In this document: positions 28,086 to 36,508 of the stretch, piece by piece
How the letters are laid out: every line of letters begins with the position of its first letter
Numbering within the stretch: the first letter of the stretch is position 1
Assembly: GCF_004962245.1 (NCBI RefSeq)
Contig: NZ_SUHQ01000021.1
Span: 62,001 to 126,000, forward strand
Reading direction: 5' to 3'
Source: Mesorhizobium sp.
GTDB taxonomy: Bacteria > Pseudomonadota > Alphaproteobacteria > Rhizobiales > Rhizobiaceae
Length of the DNA: 64,000 bases
Translations under genes and position numbers: made by a program
Notes under the pieces: generated by a model
What the model was told of the DNA's origin: nothing
Database searches by the model: none
What the model saw: the letters and a program-made list of their open reading frames with translations, nothing else

Positions 28086-29901
28086 ACGCCACTCCGGCGA
28101 TCGCCCTGGCGAATTCGCTTGCGGAGAATGGTTCGAGGTCGTCGACCTGCTCGCCGACGCCGATGAAATAGACCGGCAATTTGTGCTTTGCCGCAATCGC
28201 CACCAGAATACCGCCGCGCGCCGTGCCGTCCAGCTTGGTCATCACCAGGCCGTTGACACCGGCGACATTGCGGAAGATCTCGACCTGGTTGAGCGCGTTC
28301 TGGCCGGTGGTGGCGTCGACCGTCTGCAGCACGGTGTGCGGCGCCTCCGGATCGAGCTTGCCCAGAACCCGGACGATCTTTTCCAGTTCCGCCATCAGCT
28401 CGGTCTTGTTCTGCAGCCGCCCGGCGGTGTCGATGATCAGCACGTCGGAGCCGGCTTGCTTGGCCTGCTCGAAGGCGTCGTAGGCAAGACCTGCCGCATC
28501 GGCGCCAAGCTTCGAGGCGATGACTGGCGACTTGGTGCGCTCGCCCCAGATCTTCAACTGCTCTATTGCCGCGGCACGGAAGGTGTCGCCGGCTGCGAGC
28601 ATCACCGACAGTCCGCCGTCGGTGAGCTTTGCCGCCAGCTTGCCGATGGTCGTGGTCTTGCCGGTGCCGTTGACGCCGACGACAAGGATGACATGCGGCT
28701 TGTGGCTGAGGTCGAGCTCCAGCGGCAAGGCGACATGGGTCAGCACCTTCTCCACTTCGGTCGCCATGATGGCGCGCACTTCCGTCTCGGAGACGTCCTT
28801 GCCGTAGCGGCTGGCGGCCAGCGAATCGGTGATGCGCAATGCCGTTTCCATGCCGAGATCGGCGCGGATCAGCACGTCCTCCAGATCCTGCAGCGTGTCC
28901 TCGTCGAGCTTGCGCTTGGTGAAGACACCGGCGATGTTGCCGGACAGTTCCCGGGAAGAGCGGGCAAGCCCCTGCTTCATGCGCTGGAACCACGAGCGTT
29001 TCGGTGCCGGTTCCGGCGCCTTCTGCGGCTCGGCTTTCTGCTCGACCTTCTTGGTGACAGTCACCTTGCCGGGGGTGGGAGCGAGCTTTGGCTCCGGTTG
29101 CGGTACGGCCTGCGGTTCGGGCGCGATCTCGTCGAGGATCGGCTGTGTTTCGACCGGCGCGGGCTGGCGAATGGGGGGCGCTATTTCGGCCGGCGGCGCT
29201 TCTTCAGGCTCCGGCGCTGTCGAGGGAGCCTCGGCGGGCGGGGCGGTATCTCGTAGAGGTTCGCGCTGCCCTTCATCTCGTGAAGGACGGGGAGTGGGGG
29301 GCGTCAGCGCGGGCGCTTCTTCGTCGGCATATGCGGAAGTGGTTCCGGCGGCACGGTCAGCTCCCTTCTCCCCGTCCCTATACGGGGAGAAGGTGCCGGC
29401 AGGCGGATGAGGGGCAGCGCCACGTTCGGATGACGGAAGCTCAGGCTGGACGATCTCTGGCGGCGTCAGCTCGGGCTCAGGAATTTCCTGCGGCTCAGGC
29501 TTGGGAACTGGCTCGGGGATGACGGGAGCAGCCGGAATCTCCTCGGGCGCCGGCTGTTCAGCAGTCGTTTCCGGCTTCGGCGGCTGCAGCTCCTCGACCG
29601 GAGCAGGCTCTGTCTGGATTTTAGGCTCGGGTGGAATGATCGGAGCAGGCTTGGCCTCTTCAACAGGCGCCGGCTGCGGCGCGGGAGGTGCTTCCGGCTC
29701 GACCGGTGGCGGAGGCGCCGCTTCTGCTTCGGGCCGGGGCTCCTCGCGCTTCAGGGATTCCGGAACGGCCTGCTCGGCGGCTGGCTTCAGCGCCTCCAGC
29801 GCATCCCATTTGATCGGCGGCAGTGGTGCTGACTCGTCGATCCGCTCCTCGACCACTTCCTTCTTGCCGAACGAAAATATCTTCTTGAAAAAACCAGCCA
29901 T
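28084..29901 (-). CDS. ftsY: Signal recognition particle receptor FtsY
   Basis: FtsY (605 residues) is the SRP receptor GTPase that docks ribosome-nascent chain-SRP complexes at the inner membrane. The C-terminal NG domain starts around residue 305. G1 is GVNGTGKTT (409-417), followed by DTAGR and TKLDGTARG. The N-terminal about 300 residues are an acidic, Pro/Glu/Ala-rich A domain, long for the family. Residues 160-219 break this pattern: they are Arg- and Gly-rich and coincide with a repeat-like DNA segment (29245-29424). The N-terminus MAGFFKKIFSFGKK, a basic amphipathic membrane-targeting helix, fixes the start. The gene follows mtaB by about 10 bases. Confidence 0.96.
   Translation of the reverse strand: MAGFFKKIFSFGKKEVVEERIDESAPLPPIKWDALEALKPAAEQAVPESLKREEPRPEAEAAPPPPVEPEAPPAPQPAPVEEAKPAPIIPPEPKIQTEPAPVEELQPPKPETTAEQPAPEEIPAAPVIPEPVPKPEPQEIPEPELTPPEIVQPELPSSERGAAPHPPAGTFSPYRDGEKGADRAAGTTSAYADEEAPALTPPTPRPSRDEGQREPLRDTAPPAEAPSTAPEPEEAPPAEIAPPIRQPAPVETQPILDEIAPEPQAVPQPEPKLAPTPGKVTVTKKVEQKAEPQKAPEPAPKRSWFQRMKQGLARSSRELSGNIAGVFTKRKLDEDTLQDLEDVLIRADLGMETALRITDSLAASRYGKDVSETEVRAIMATEVEKVLTHVALPLELDLSHKPHVILVVGVNGTGKTTTIGKLAAKLTDGGLSVMLAAGDTFRAAAIEQLKIWGERTKSPVIASKLGADAAGLAYDAFEQAKQAGSDVLIIDTAGRLQNKTELMAELEKIVRVLGKLDPEAPHTVLQTVDATTGQNALNQVEIFRNVAGVNGLVMTKLDGTARGGILVAIAAKHKLPVYFIGVGEQVDDLEPFSASEFARAIAGVA
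29245..29424. repeat. Repeat-like segment inside the ftsY linker
   Basis: Contains a perfect 12-bp inverted repeat ccttctccccgt/acggggagaagg (29366-29377 and 29384-29395, loop ccctat), flanked by gtgccggcaggcggatgagg. On the other side lies cccttcatctcgtgaaggac followed by ggggag. The look is that of an intergenic repeat element, but it is in frame through the ftsY linker (residues 160-219). Confidence 0.65.
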
Positions 29902-29911
29902 GTTTTGCGTC

Positions 29912-31249
29912 TCAGGCGGCGCGGGCGGCGAGCGGCGCCGCGATCAGGCGGGCGCCGTCATGGCCGGCGATATCAGCCTCGACGATTTCGCCCGGCGCGC
30001 CCGCGGAGACCGCGGCAAGCGTGAAGCCTTCGGTGCGGCCGAGCCCCTCGCGCTCGACCAGGATCGACTGGCGCGACCCGGCGAGTGCGGCAAGGTGACC
30101 GCGGTAGGCGGCGTCGCCAGCGGCGCGCAGCCGTGCCGCACGCTGCTTGACCACCTCGCGGCGAAGCTGCGGCATGCGCGCGGCGGGCGTGCCTTCGCGC
30201 GGCGAAAACGGGAAGACATGGAGATGCGTCAGCCCGCATTCCTCGACGATTTTCAGCGAATTCTCGAACATGGCATCCGTCTCGGTCGGGAAACCGGCGA
30301 TGATGTCGGCGCCGAAGACGATGCCGGGGCGCAATTTGCGCACGTCCTCGCAAAAACGGATCGACTGATCCCGGTTGTGCCGGCGCTTCATCCGCTTCAG
30401 GATCATGTCGTCGCCCGCCTGCAGCGACAGATGCAGATGCGGCATCAGCCTGGGCTCAGTGGCGATGGCGTCGAGCAAGTCGTCATCGGCTTCGATCGAA
30501 TCGATGGAGGAGAGGCGCAGGCGTTTTACGTCGGGCACCTGCTTCAGGATCGTCTTGACCAATTTGCCGAGTTTCGGGCGGCCCGGCAGGTCGGCGCCGA
30601 AACTGGTCATGTCGACGCCGGTCAGTACGACCTCGGCATAGCCATTGCCACTCAGCCGCTTGACCTGCTCGACCACGGCGCCCATCGGCACCGAGCGCGA
30701 ATTGCCGCGTCCGTAGGGGATGATGCAGAAGGTGCAGCGGTGGTCGCAGCCGTTCTGCACCTGGACGAAGGCCCGCGCCCGGCCCTCGATGGCGTCGACC
30801 ATATGGCCGGCGGTCTCGCGTACCGAAAAGATGTCGTTGACGCGGGCCTTTTCAGTGTCGTTGACGCCGAAATCCGGCAGCGCGCGATAGGAATGCGCCT
30901 TCAGCTTCTCCTCGTTACCGAGCACGAGATCGACTTCGTCCATGGCGACGAAATTCTCCGGCTCGATCTGCGCGGCGCAGCCGGTGACGATGATGCGGGC
31001 CTGCGGGTTCTCGCGGCGAGCCTTCCTGATCGACTGTTTTGCTTGGCGCACCGCCTCGCCGGTGACGGCGCAGGTGTTGAAGATGATGGCGCCGCCTTGC
31101 AGCGTGCCAAGGCCGGCGCTTTCCGCCTCGCTGCGCATCACCTCGGATTCGTAGGTGTTCAGCCGGCAGCCGAAGGTGACGACGTCGACGCCCTTGGGAA
31201 GAACGGGACCCCCGGAAAGAACGGGACCCTTCTTGGGAAGAGCGGGCAT
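29912..31249 (-). CDS. mtaB: tRNA (N6-threonylcarbamoyladenosine-37) methylthiotransferase MtaB
   Basis: MtaB (445 residues) adds a methylthio group to t6A37 of tRNAs. The N-terminal MTTase domain has Cys at 28, 60 and 91. The radical SAM cluster is C168, C172 and C175 in GCDHRCTFCIIPYGRG. A C-terminal TRAM-like region follows. The frame is open to 31450; the ATG at 31249 overlaps the dapF stop by one base (TGATG), so it is coupled to dapF. The first 20 residues (GPVL..GPVLPKG) come from short direct DNA repeats and are not family-like, so translation might instead begin at a codon just before VDVVTFGCRLN. Confidence 0.93.
   Translation of the reverse strand: MPALPKKGPVLSGGPVLPKGVDVVTFGCRLNTYESEVMRSEAESAGLGTLQGGAIIFNTCAVTGEAVRQAKQSIRKARRENPQARIIVTGCAAQIEPENFVAMDEVDLVLGNEEKLKAHSYRALPDFGVNDTEKARVNDIFSVRETAGHMVDAIEGRARAFVQVQNGCDHRCTFCIIPYGRGNSRSVPMGAVVEQVKRLSGNGYAEVVLTGVDMTSFGADLPGRPKLGKLVKTILKQVPDVKRLRLSSIDSIEADDDLLDAIATEPRLMPHLHLSLQAGDDMILKRMKRRHNRDQSIRFCEDVRKLRPGIVFGADIIAGFPTETDAMFENSLKIVEECGLTHLHVFPFSPREGTPAARMPQLRREVVKQRAARLRAAGDAAYRGHLAALAGSRQSILVEREGLGRTEGFTLAAVSAGAPGEIVEADIAGHDGARLIAAPLAARAA
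31193..31240. repeat. Short direct repeats at the mtaB start
   Basis: aagaacgggaccc occurs at 31199-31211 and 31217-31229, and cttgggaag at 31193-31201 and 31232-31240. Together they encode the GPVL-repeat N-terminus of MtaB. Confidence 0.7.
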
Positions 31250-32133
31250 CAGGCCACGCTTTCGTAGTCGCGAGCCCACACGCCGGTCGACGGGTCGAAG
31301 CTGCCGGAAAATTCCCATTCGGCGGCACCGGTGAGGATGACGTGGTCGTCGCCGCGCCATTCTACATGCAAGGAGCCGCCGCCGGGCGTCACCAGAGAGA
31401 CGCTGCGTCCGGTCCGCCTGGTACGAGCGGCAGCAACGACAGCCGCACAAGCCGCCGAGCCGCAGGCCTTGGTCAGGCCGGCGCCGCGCTCCCAGGTGCG
31501 GATGACCATCGTCTCGGGCGAGGTCACCCGCGCAATGGTGATATTGGCGCGTTCGGGGAAGATCGGGTGGTTTTCGAGCAGCGGGCCGAAACGGTCGAGC
31601 TCGTAGGACCAGACGTCACGGTCTACCCAGAAGATGGCGTGCGGATTGCCCATCGAGACGACTGACGGCGAATGCAGCTCCGGCGCGTCGATCGGGCCGA
31701 TCTGCAGCTCGATCATGCGGGTATCGCGGAATTCCTCGGCCAGCGGAATGTCCTGCCAGCCGAAACGCGGCTTGCCCATGTCGACCGAAATCAGCCCGTC
31801 GGCATGTTCTTCGGCGTTGAGGATGCCGGCGATTGTCTCGAAGGCGAATGCCTTCTGGCCGGTCTCGGCGGCAAGTGCCTGCACCACGCAGCGCATGCCG
31901 TTGCCGCAGGCCTGCGCGCCGGTACCGTCGGAATTCAGGATGTCGATGAAAAAAGCGGTGCCCGGCGTCCTGGCGTCGTGGATCGCCATGATCTGATCGA
32001 ATTTCGTCGCCGCATCGGCATTGAGCGCAACGGCGGCAGCCGGCGTCACCCGATCGGCACGACCGCGCATGTCGGCAACGATGATCTCGTTGCCGATGCC
32101 GTTCATCTTGGCGAAGGGGGCAGTACTTGCCAT
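31249..32133 (-). CDS. dapF: Diaminopimelate epimerase
   Basis: DapF (294 residues) converts LL- to meso-diaminopimelate for lysine and peptidoglycan synthesis. The two catalytic cysteines lie in ACGNGMRC (C76) and in KACGSAACA near residue 225. The N-terminal FAKMNGIGNEIIVAD is typical. Length is slightly above the usual 270-280 residues. First gene of a dapF-mtaB-ftsY run, with one-base overlap to mtaB. Confidence 0.96.
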   Translation of the reverse strand: MASTAPFAKMNGIGNEIIVADMRGRADRVTPAAAVALNADAATKFDQIMAIHDARTPGTAFFIDILNSDGTGAQACGNGMRCVVQALAAETGQKAFAFETIAGILNAEEHADGLISVDMGKPRFGWQDIPLAEEFRDTRMIELQIGPIDAPELHSPSVVSMGNPHAIFWVDRDVWSYELDRFGPLLENHPIFPERANITIARVTSPETMVIRTWERGAGLTKACGSAACAAVVAAARTRRTGRSVSLVTPGGGSLHVEWRGDDHVILTGAAEWEFSGSFDPSTGVWARDYESVA

Positions 32134-32205
32134 CGATCGAAAGGTCTCATGCCGGTTTGGCGCCTATATGGCGGATACCGGCCGAAATTACCAGTGCGGC
32201 CGCTT

Positions 32206-32367
32206 CTACGTCACCGCGAAGACGCCGAGCACGATCAGCAGGAAGATGATCAGCACGATGCCGATGAGGATACGGGCGCCGGTGGCGGCGGCTCCGGCCA
32301 GTGCCGGCATGCCGAGCAGGCTCGCCGCGGCCGCGATGATCAGAAGAATGATGATCCATTTGATCAT
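32206..32367 (-). CDS. DUF1328 small membrane protein
   Basis: The 53-residue protein is almost wholly hydrophobic (MIKWIIILLIIAAAASLLG, then GIVLIIFLLIVLGVF) with a Gly/Ala-rich centre. It matches the DUF1328/YtjA family of two-helix membrane peptides. Function unknown. The ATG at 32367 is preceded by gcgaggta on the minus strand, a good ribosome site. It lies between dapF and the MBL-fold hydrolase gene. Confidence 0.85.
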   Translation of the reverse strand: MIKWIIILLIIAAAASLLGMPALAGAAATGARILIGIVLIIFLLIVLGVFAVT

Positions 32368-32413
32368 AGAAATACCTCGCAGCGATAAATCTGACCTCTG
32401 TGCAACGCATCGG

Positions 32414-33463
32414 CTATGCCTGGGTTCCGATGGCCCGTGGCCGGTCGCCCGTCTGGATCGCCGGCACGTCCCAGACCTCGCCGGGACGCAAGGCGCGAAA
32501 GCGTTCCCGTGCGACGTTCTGATCGTCGAGGGCCTCGCCAAGCTTTCTGGCCGGCTCGTCGATCGGCTCGTTGGTGAGCCGGAACGTGCCCCAATGGCAA
32601 CCGGCGGCATGGGCGGCGTTGCACAAAAGCATGCCTTGCACCGCCTCCTCCGGGTTCTGGTGGTGCGGCGCCATGAACCAGCGCGGCTCGTAAGCGCCGA
32701 TCGGCAGGATGGCGAGGCGGAAGCCGCCGTGTCTTTCGGCCATCAGCCGGTAGTTGGCGCCGTCGTGGAAACCTGTGTCGCCGGCGAAATAGACCTTTCC
32801 GCCCGGCGTCTCGACCACAAAACCCGCCCACAGCGCCATGCGCCGGTCGCGGGTGCCGCGCGCCGACCAGTGATGCACCGGCTCGACATGGACGGCGACA
32901 TCCTTACCGATGTCGATCCGCTCGCCCCAGTCATGCACGGAGAGCCGCATGCCGGGAACGACATCGTCGATGATAGCGTCGTTGCCGAGCGGCGTCAGCA
33001 CCAGCGGGTCGTGCTTTGCCTTCAGCCGCTTCAGCGTGGCGAGATCGAGATGGTCGTAGTGGTTGTGGCTGACCAATACGAGGTCGATCGGCGGCAGGTT
33101 GGAAAAGGCGATGCCCGGTGGATTGACCCGTTTCGGCCCGGCAAAGGAGAGCGGCGAAACGCGCCGCGACCAGACCGGGTCGGTGAGGATGTTCAGGCCG
33201 GCTGTCTGGATGAGCAGCGAGGAGTGGCCGACCATGGTGAGCCTTAGTCCCGAGCCGTCGATCTGCTCAGCCGGTTTCGCCTGCGGAAACGGACTCGGAT
33301 TCGCCGCCGGCCATTTCGCGCGTTCGCCGCCCAACTGCCACTTCAAGAGATCGGAAAAACGGCCAGGCGGTTTGCCGTCGGGATTGAAAAACAAGGTGCC
33401 GTCGAAATGATCGCTGGGCGGGCCGCTGTAATAGCGATTGGCGGCTCTTTTTCTCGCAGCCAA
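32414..33463 (-). CDS. MBL-fold metallo-hydrolase, NAPE-PLD-like
   Basis: The 349-residue hydrolase has the metal motif SHNHYDHLD (HxHxDH), later Zn ligands in VHHWSARG and AGDTGFHDG, and the NAPE-phospholipase-D-like N-terminus YYSGPPSDHFDGTLFFNP. Members of this group act on N-acyl phospholipids or related phosphodiesters. The start is uncertain. The frame runs open to 33604 with an ATG at 33526, but a TTG at 33463 has ggagtgaaac just upstream and begins right before family-like sequence, so it is preferred. No signal peptide is evident. Confidence 0.85.
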   Translation of the reverse strand: MAARKRAANRYYSGPPSDHFDGTLFFNPDGKPPGRFSDLLKWQLGGERAKWPAANPSPFPQAKPAEQIDGSGLRLTMVGHSSLLIQTAGLNILTDPVWSRRVSPLSFAGPKRVNPPGIAFSNLPPIDLVLVSHNHYDHLDLATLKRLKAKHDPLVLTPLGNDAIIDDVVPGMRLSVHDWGERIDIGKDVAVHVEPVHHWSARGTRDRRMALWAGFVVETPGGKVYFAGDTGFHDGANYRLMAERHGGFRLAILPIGAYEPRWFMAPHHQNPEEAVQGMLLCNAAHAAGCHWGTFRLTNEPIDEPARKLGEALDDQNVARERFRALRPGEVWDVPAIQTGDRPRAIGTQA

Positions 33464-33746
33464 AGTTTCACTCCGGCAGGGTTCCGTTTTATCAGAGATA
33501 GGGCCGAAGCCGGCCGGCGCAAGCATTTGGCGACCGGAATGCCAAGGGCACCCGTCCAAGCAGACCCCTCGGGTCAGGCTAGATGGCCAGGCTTTGGTCG
33601 GCATGCATTTTGTGATAAAGTTGCAACAGATGCTGCCGCAAATGGTATTTTAACCATATCGGGTTGAAATTTCGCCACCTTCTCCATCTTGGTGAGGGAG
33701 AGATTGTGTGGACCGCAGCCCCAGCCGGATCCCACGGAGGTTTGAA

Positions 33747-34295
33747 ATGAATTTTTCGAAGACCGGTCTGCTGGCCGTATCGCTTGCCGCGCTCGTTGCG
33801 AGCGGTTGCTCAACCTCACGGTTCTCGTCGATGGACCAGGAGCAGCCGGCGCCGCTGCAAGCCGCGCCCTCCGGCAAGGTGACGGGAAATCAGTTGCCGC
33901 CACCGGCGGCGCCCGGCACGGCCGACCCGTCGAAATTCCCGACGGCGCCACAAGGCACGCTCGACCCCCAGGTCGCCTCGCTGCCGCCGGACGGGACGGC
34001 TCCGGCCGGAGCCCCGGATCTTACCGCAGGCAGCGTCGCCGGCGTGTGGAAGGCCAGCGTGTCCGGCCAGAGCTGCCAGGTGGCGACGCCGCAGACCAAA
34101 TTCGGCGCCGGCTATCGGGCCGGCCCGCTGCATTGCCCGGCGCCGATCGACGGCATCAAATCCTGGAACGTCGCTGGCAAGCAGTTGACACTGTACGACG
34201 AGAATGGCGGCACGCTGGCACGGCTCTATTCCTCGGGCGGAGAGAAATTCGACGGCCAGACTTCCAACGGCCTGCCAATCTCGCTTACAAGGTAG
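33747..34295 (+). CDS. Omp19-like outer-membrane lipoprotein with AprI/Inh protease-inhibitor domain
   Basis: The 182-residue protein has a lipoprotein signal ending in the lipobox ASGC (C21). A Pro/Ala-rich linker (about 30-95) follows, then an Inh-type beta-barrel domain from about 100 (LTAGSVAGVWKASVSGQSCQV) with a Cys pair and a C-terminal DGQTSNGLPISLTR. This matches Brucella Omp19, a lipoprotein that inhibits host proteases; a role in legume or soil hosts is open. The ATG at 33747 is preceded by cggagg, which decides the start; the frame opens at 33708. Confidence 0.85.
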   Translation: MNFSKTGLLAVSLAALVASGCSTSRFSSMDQEQPAPLQAAPSGKVTGNQLPPPAAPGTADPSKFPTAPQGTLDPQVASLPPDGTAPAGAPDLTAGSVAGVWKASVSGQSCQVATPQTKFGAGYRAGPLHCPAPIDGIKSWNVAGKQLTLYDENGGTLARLYSSGGEKFDGQTSNGLPISLTR

Positions 34296-34310
34296 GCTGA
34301 CCCGCCCCTC

Positions 34311-34402
34311 AGAGCGGTTTCGGCGTTTGATAGATCGCCGAAATCGCTCTAAGTATTTGTTTTACGCAATTCCGCACTGTTACACACTTTTCCTGGAATT
34401 GC
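34311..34402. repeat. Two-hairpin intergenic repeat, variant with gcaattcc module
   Basis: Hairpin 1: agagcggtttcggcg (34311-34325) with cgccgaaatcgctct (34336-34350). Hairpin 2: gcaattcc (34366-34373) with ggaattgc (34395-34402). Shares the agagcg/cgctct ends with module 2 of the repeat at 1377. Fills the gap before zapE. Confidence 0.75.
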
Positions 34403-34420
34403 TTTAGAACGACGTGACCG

Positions 34421-35623
34421 ATGCATCTGCGTGACGGCCTTCAGACCCATGCGACCGTCCGGCAGCGCTACGACCATCTGGTCGAGATGGGCCTGATCGG
34501 CCGCGATCCGGCGCAGGAGCGGATCGTCGCTGCGCTCGACCGGCTGATCGACGAGATTTCGGCGAAGCGGCTGGCGCACAAATCGAGCGCGCTGGGCTGG
34601 CTGTTCGCGCGCAAGCGCGAGACCCGCGAGGCGGTCAAGGGCCTCTACATCCATGGCGGCGTCGGCCGCGGCAAGACCATGCTGATGGACATGTTCTTCG
34701 AACTGGTGCCGGTCAGGCGCAAGCGCCGTGTGCATTTCAACGACTTCATGGCCGATGTGCAGGACCGCATCCAGAAACACCGGCTGGCGCGCAAAAACGG
34801 CGCTGTCAGGGAAGACGACCCGATCGCGCCGGTGGCTCGCGCGCTGGCCGAGGAAGCCTGGGTGCTGTGCTTCGACGAATTTTCGGTCACCGACATCGCC
34901 GATGCGATGATCGTGTCCCGGCTGTTCTCGGCGCTGTTTGCCAACGGCGTCGTGCTGGTCGCCACCTCCAATGTCGCGCCGGAGGATCTCTACCGCGATG
35001 GCTTGAACCGCAAGCTTTTCCTACCCTTCATCGGTATCCTGGAGCGGCATGCGCAGGTGCTGGCGCTGGACGCCGACAAGGACTACCGGCTGGACAAGCT
35101 CAGCCGCATGCCGGTCTATGTCACCCCCGCCGATGCCGCCGCCGATGCTGCCCTCGACGAGGCGTGGGATGTGATGACGCATGGCAGGCCGACGGCCGGG
35201 GCAGCGCTGACGGTAAAGGGCCGACAGGTCGTCGTGCCGCGCGCCGCTGGCGAAGCGGCGCGGTTTTCCTTTGCCGATCTCTGCGAACAACCGCTCGGCG
35301 CCCGCGATTTCCTGGCGATTGCCAACCGCTTCTCGACTATCTTCATCGATCATGTGCCGGTGCTCGGCGAAGGCATGCGCAACGAGGCCAAGCGCTTCAT
35401 CCTGCTGATCGACGCGCTCTACGACCATCATGTGCGGCTGGTGATGAGTGCCGCTGCACCGCCGCCGCAGCTTTATACGGCCAGGCGCGGCAACGAGGTC
35501 TTCGAGTTCGAGCGCACGGCGTCACGGCTGATCGAGATGCAGAGCCACGAATGGCTGGAGGACTGGGCGGAGAGGCAAAGCGCGAAGGTGCCGTCGCCTG
35601 AAGCGCAGCAGGCGCGCGCCTAG
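34421..35623 (+). CDS. zapE: Cell-division AAA ATPase ZapE (AFG1-like)
   Basis: The 400-residue P-loop ATPase has Walker A GGVGRGKT (79-86), the LMDMFFELVP segment and LCFDEFSVTDIADAM as Walker B (DEF). The C-terminal RRGNEVFEFERTASRLIEMQS is typical. In E. coli ZapE destabilises FtsZ polymers at late division and under stress; mitochondrial AFG1 has proteostasis roles. Length matches alphaproteobacterial members. It is followed by a 160-bp repeat and then, on the opposite strand, a GNAT gene. Confidence 0.93.
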   Translation: MHLRDGLQTHATVRQRYDHLVEMGLIGRDPAQERIVAALDRLIDEISAKRLAHKSSALGWLFARKRETREAVKGLYIHGGVGRGKTMLMDMFFELVPVRRKRRVHFNDFMADVQDRIQKHRLARKNGAVREDDPIAPVARALAEEAWVLCFDEFSVTDIADAMIVSRLFSALFANGVVLVATSNVAPEDLYRDGLNRKLFLPFIGILERHAQVLALDADKDYRLDKLSRMPVYVTPADAAADAALDEAWDVMTHGRPTAGAALTVKGRQVVVPRAAGEAARFSFADLCEQPLGARDFLAIANRFSTIFIDHVPVLGEGMRNEAKRFILLIDALYDHHVRLVMSAAAPPPQLYTARRGNEVFEFERTASRLIEMQSHEWLEDWAERQSAKVPSPEAQQARA

Positions 35624-35669
35624 CAGCCAGTCGCCGACTACTACCAGAAAGCCGTTCTGTAGCGATCCT

Positions 35670-35828
35670 TCCCACCCCCTCTGTCCTGCCGGACATCTCC
35701 CCCGCAAGGGGGGAGATTGGCTGTCATCCCTGCTTTCGCCAATCGCCGACGTTGGAGATTTGGAGCCGCCAGTGAAGCTGCCGATCTCTCCCCTTTCGGG
35801 GAGATGGCCGGTAGGCCAGAGGGGGGTA
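35670..35828. repeat. 160-bp inverted-repeat element, copy 2
   Basis: Left arm caccccctctgtcctgccgg, then acatctcccccgcaaggggg and gagattgg. Right arm is the inversion, ending gagatggccggtaggccaga then gggggg. The centre is unrelated to the other copies. Lies in the convergent gap between zapE and a GNAT gene. Confidence 0.88.
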
Positions 35829-35850
35829 CTGCCCCTCCGGCGTCAAAGCT

Positions 35851-36279
35851 CTAAAGCTCATAAACATACATCACAAACTCCTCCGCCAATCCATGCGGCT
35901 CCTCCCGCGCCTCATAAAGCGCGCGCGCCGCAACATTGCCCGCTTCGGTGCCGACCCAGGCCTCCTCGCAGCCATGCTCGCGGCCGAGGTCAAACATGGC
36001 GTCGAGCATTCTTGTCGCGATGCCCTGGCGTTGAAAGGCCGGCGCCACGCCGACTTCATCGATATAGAGTTCGCTCACCTTGTCCGGATGGCGGTGGATG
36101 ACGGCCGCGCACTGCCCGACGATCATGTCGTCGAAAAGCGCCACGATCATCAGATGATCTGGCGAGGCGAGATAGGCAGCAAGGCGATCGGGCCTCACCG
36201 GCTCGTCGAACACGTCCTCGGCGATCCGCGTCACAAAGGCGTCATCGCCAGGAAATAGCCTTCTTATCTCCATCCTCAT
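35851..36279 (-). CDS. GNAT family N-acetyltransferase (AAC(3)-I-like layout)
   Basis: The 142-residue protein has an acetyl-CoA loop QRQGIATRML around residue 84, preceded by SELYIDEVGVAPAF. The N-terminal IRRLFPGDD and the C-terminal AARALYEAREEPHGLAEEFVMY resemble AAC(3)-I type acetyltransferases. Resistance function cannot be inferred from this. The ATG at 36279 has gggag at useful spacing; 36273 is an alternative. It converges on zapE and is divergent from mdh. The 229 bases to mdh hold an AT-rich stretch (36300-36380) with ttgacg at about 36312 but no clear -10. Confidence 0.8.
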   Translation of the reverse strand: MRMEIRRLFPGDDAFVTRIAEDVFDEPVRPDRLAAYLASPDHLMIVALFDDMIVGQCAAVIHRHPDKVSELYIDEVGVAPAFQRQGIATRMLDAMFDLGREHGCEEAWVGTEAGNVAARALYEAREEPHGLAEEFVMYVYEL

Positions 36280-36508
36280 TATGTAAAATCTCCCAAGTCG
36301 GCTTAATTATTTTGACGCTTACGTAACTCCCACTGTTTCTAACCGATTGAAATTATTCACCCAAAAATAATCGTTTGAATTTCTTTTACGCCGAGGCTAT
36401 GGGTGCGGCGAAATCTCGCGGCTCCCCCGCAGCATTCCGGTCTCCTTCCTCGACGCCGTCATCCCAAGATTGGGGCGTCGTCACAGTCTAAAGGGAAAAC
36501 ATCCTGAC

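Noticed and set aside
36300..36380. A sigma70 promoter for mdh with ttgacg
   Set aside because: No -10 hexamer at acceptable spacing could be found, so I did not annotate it.
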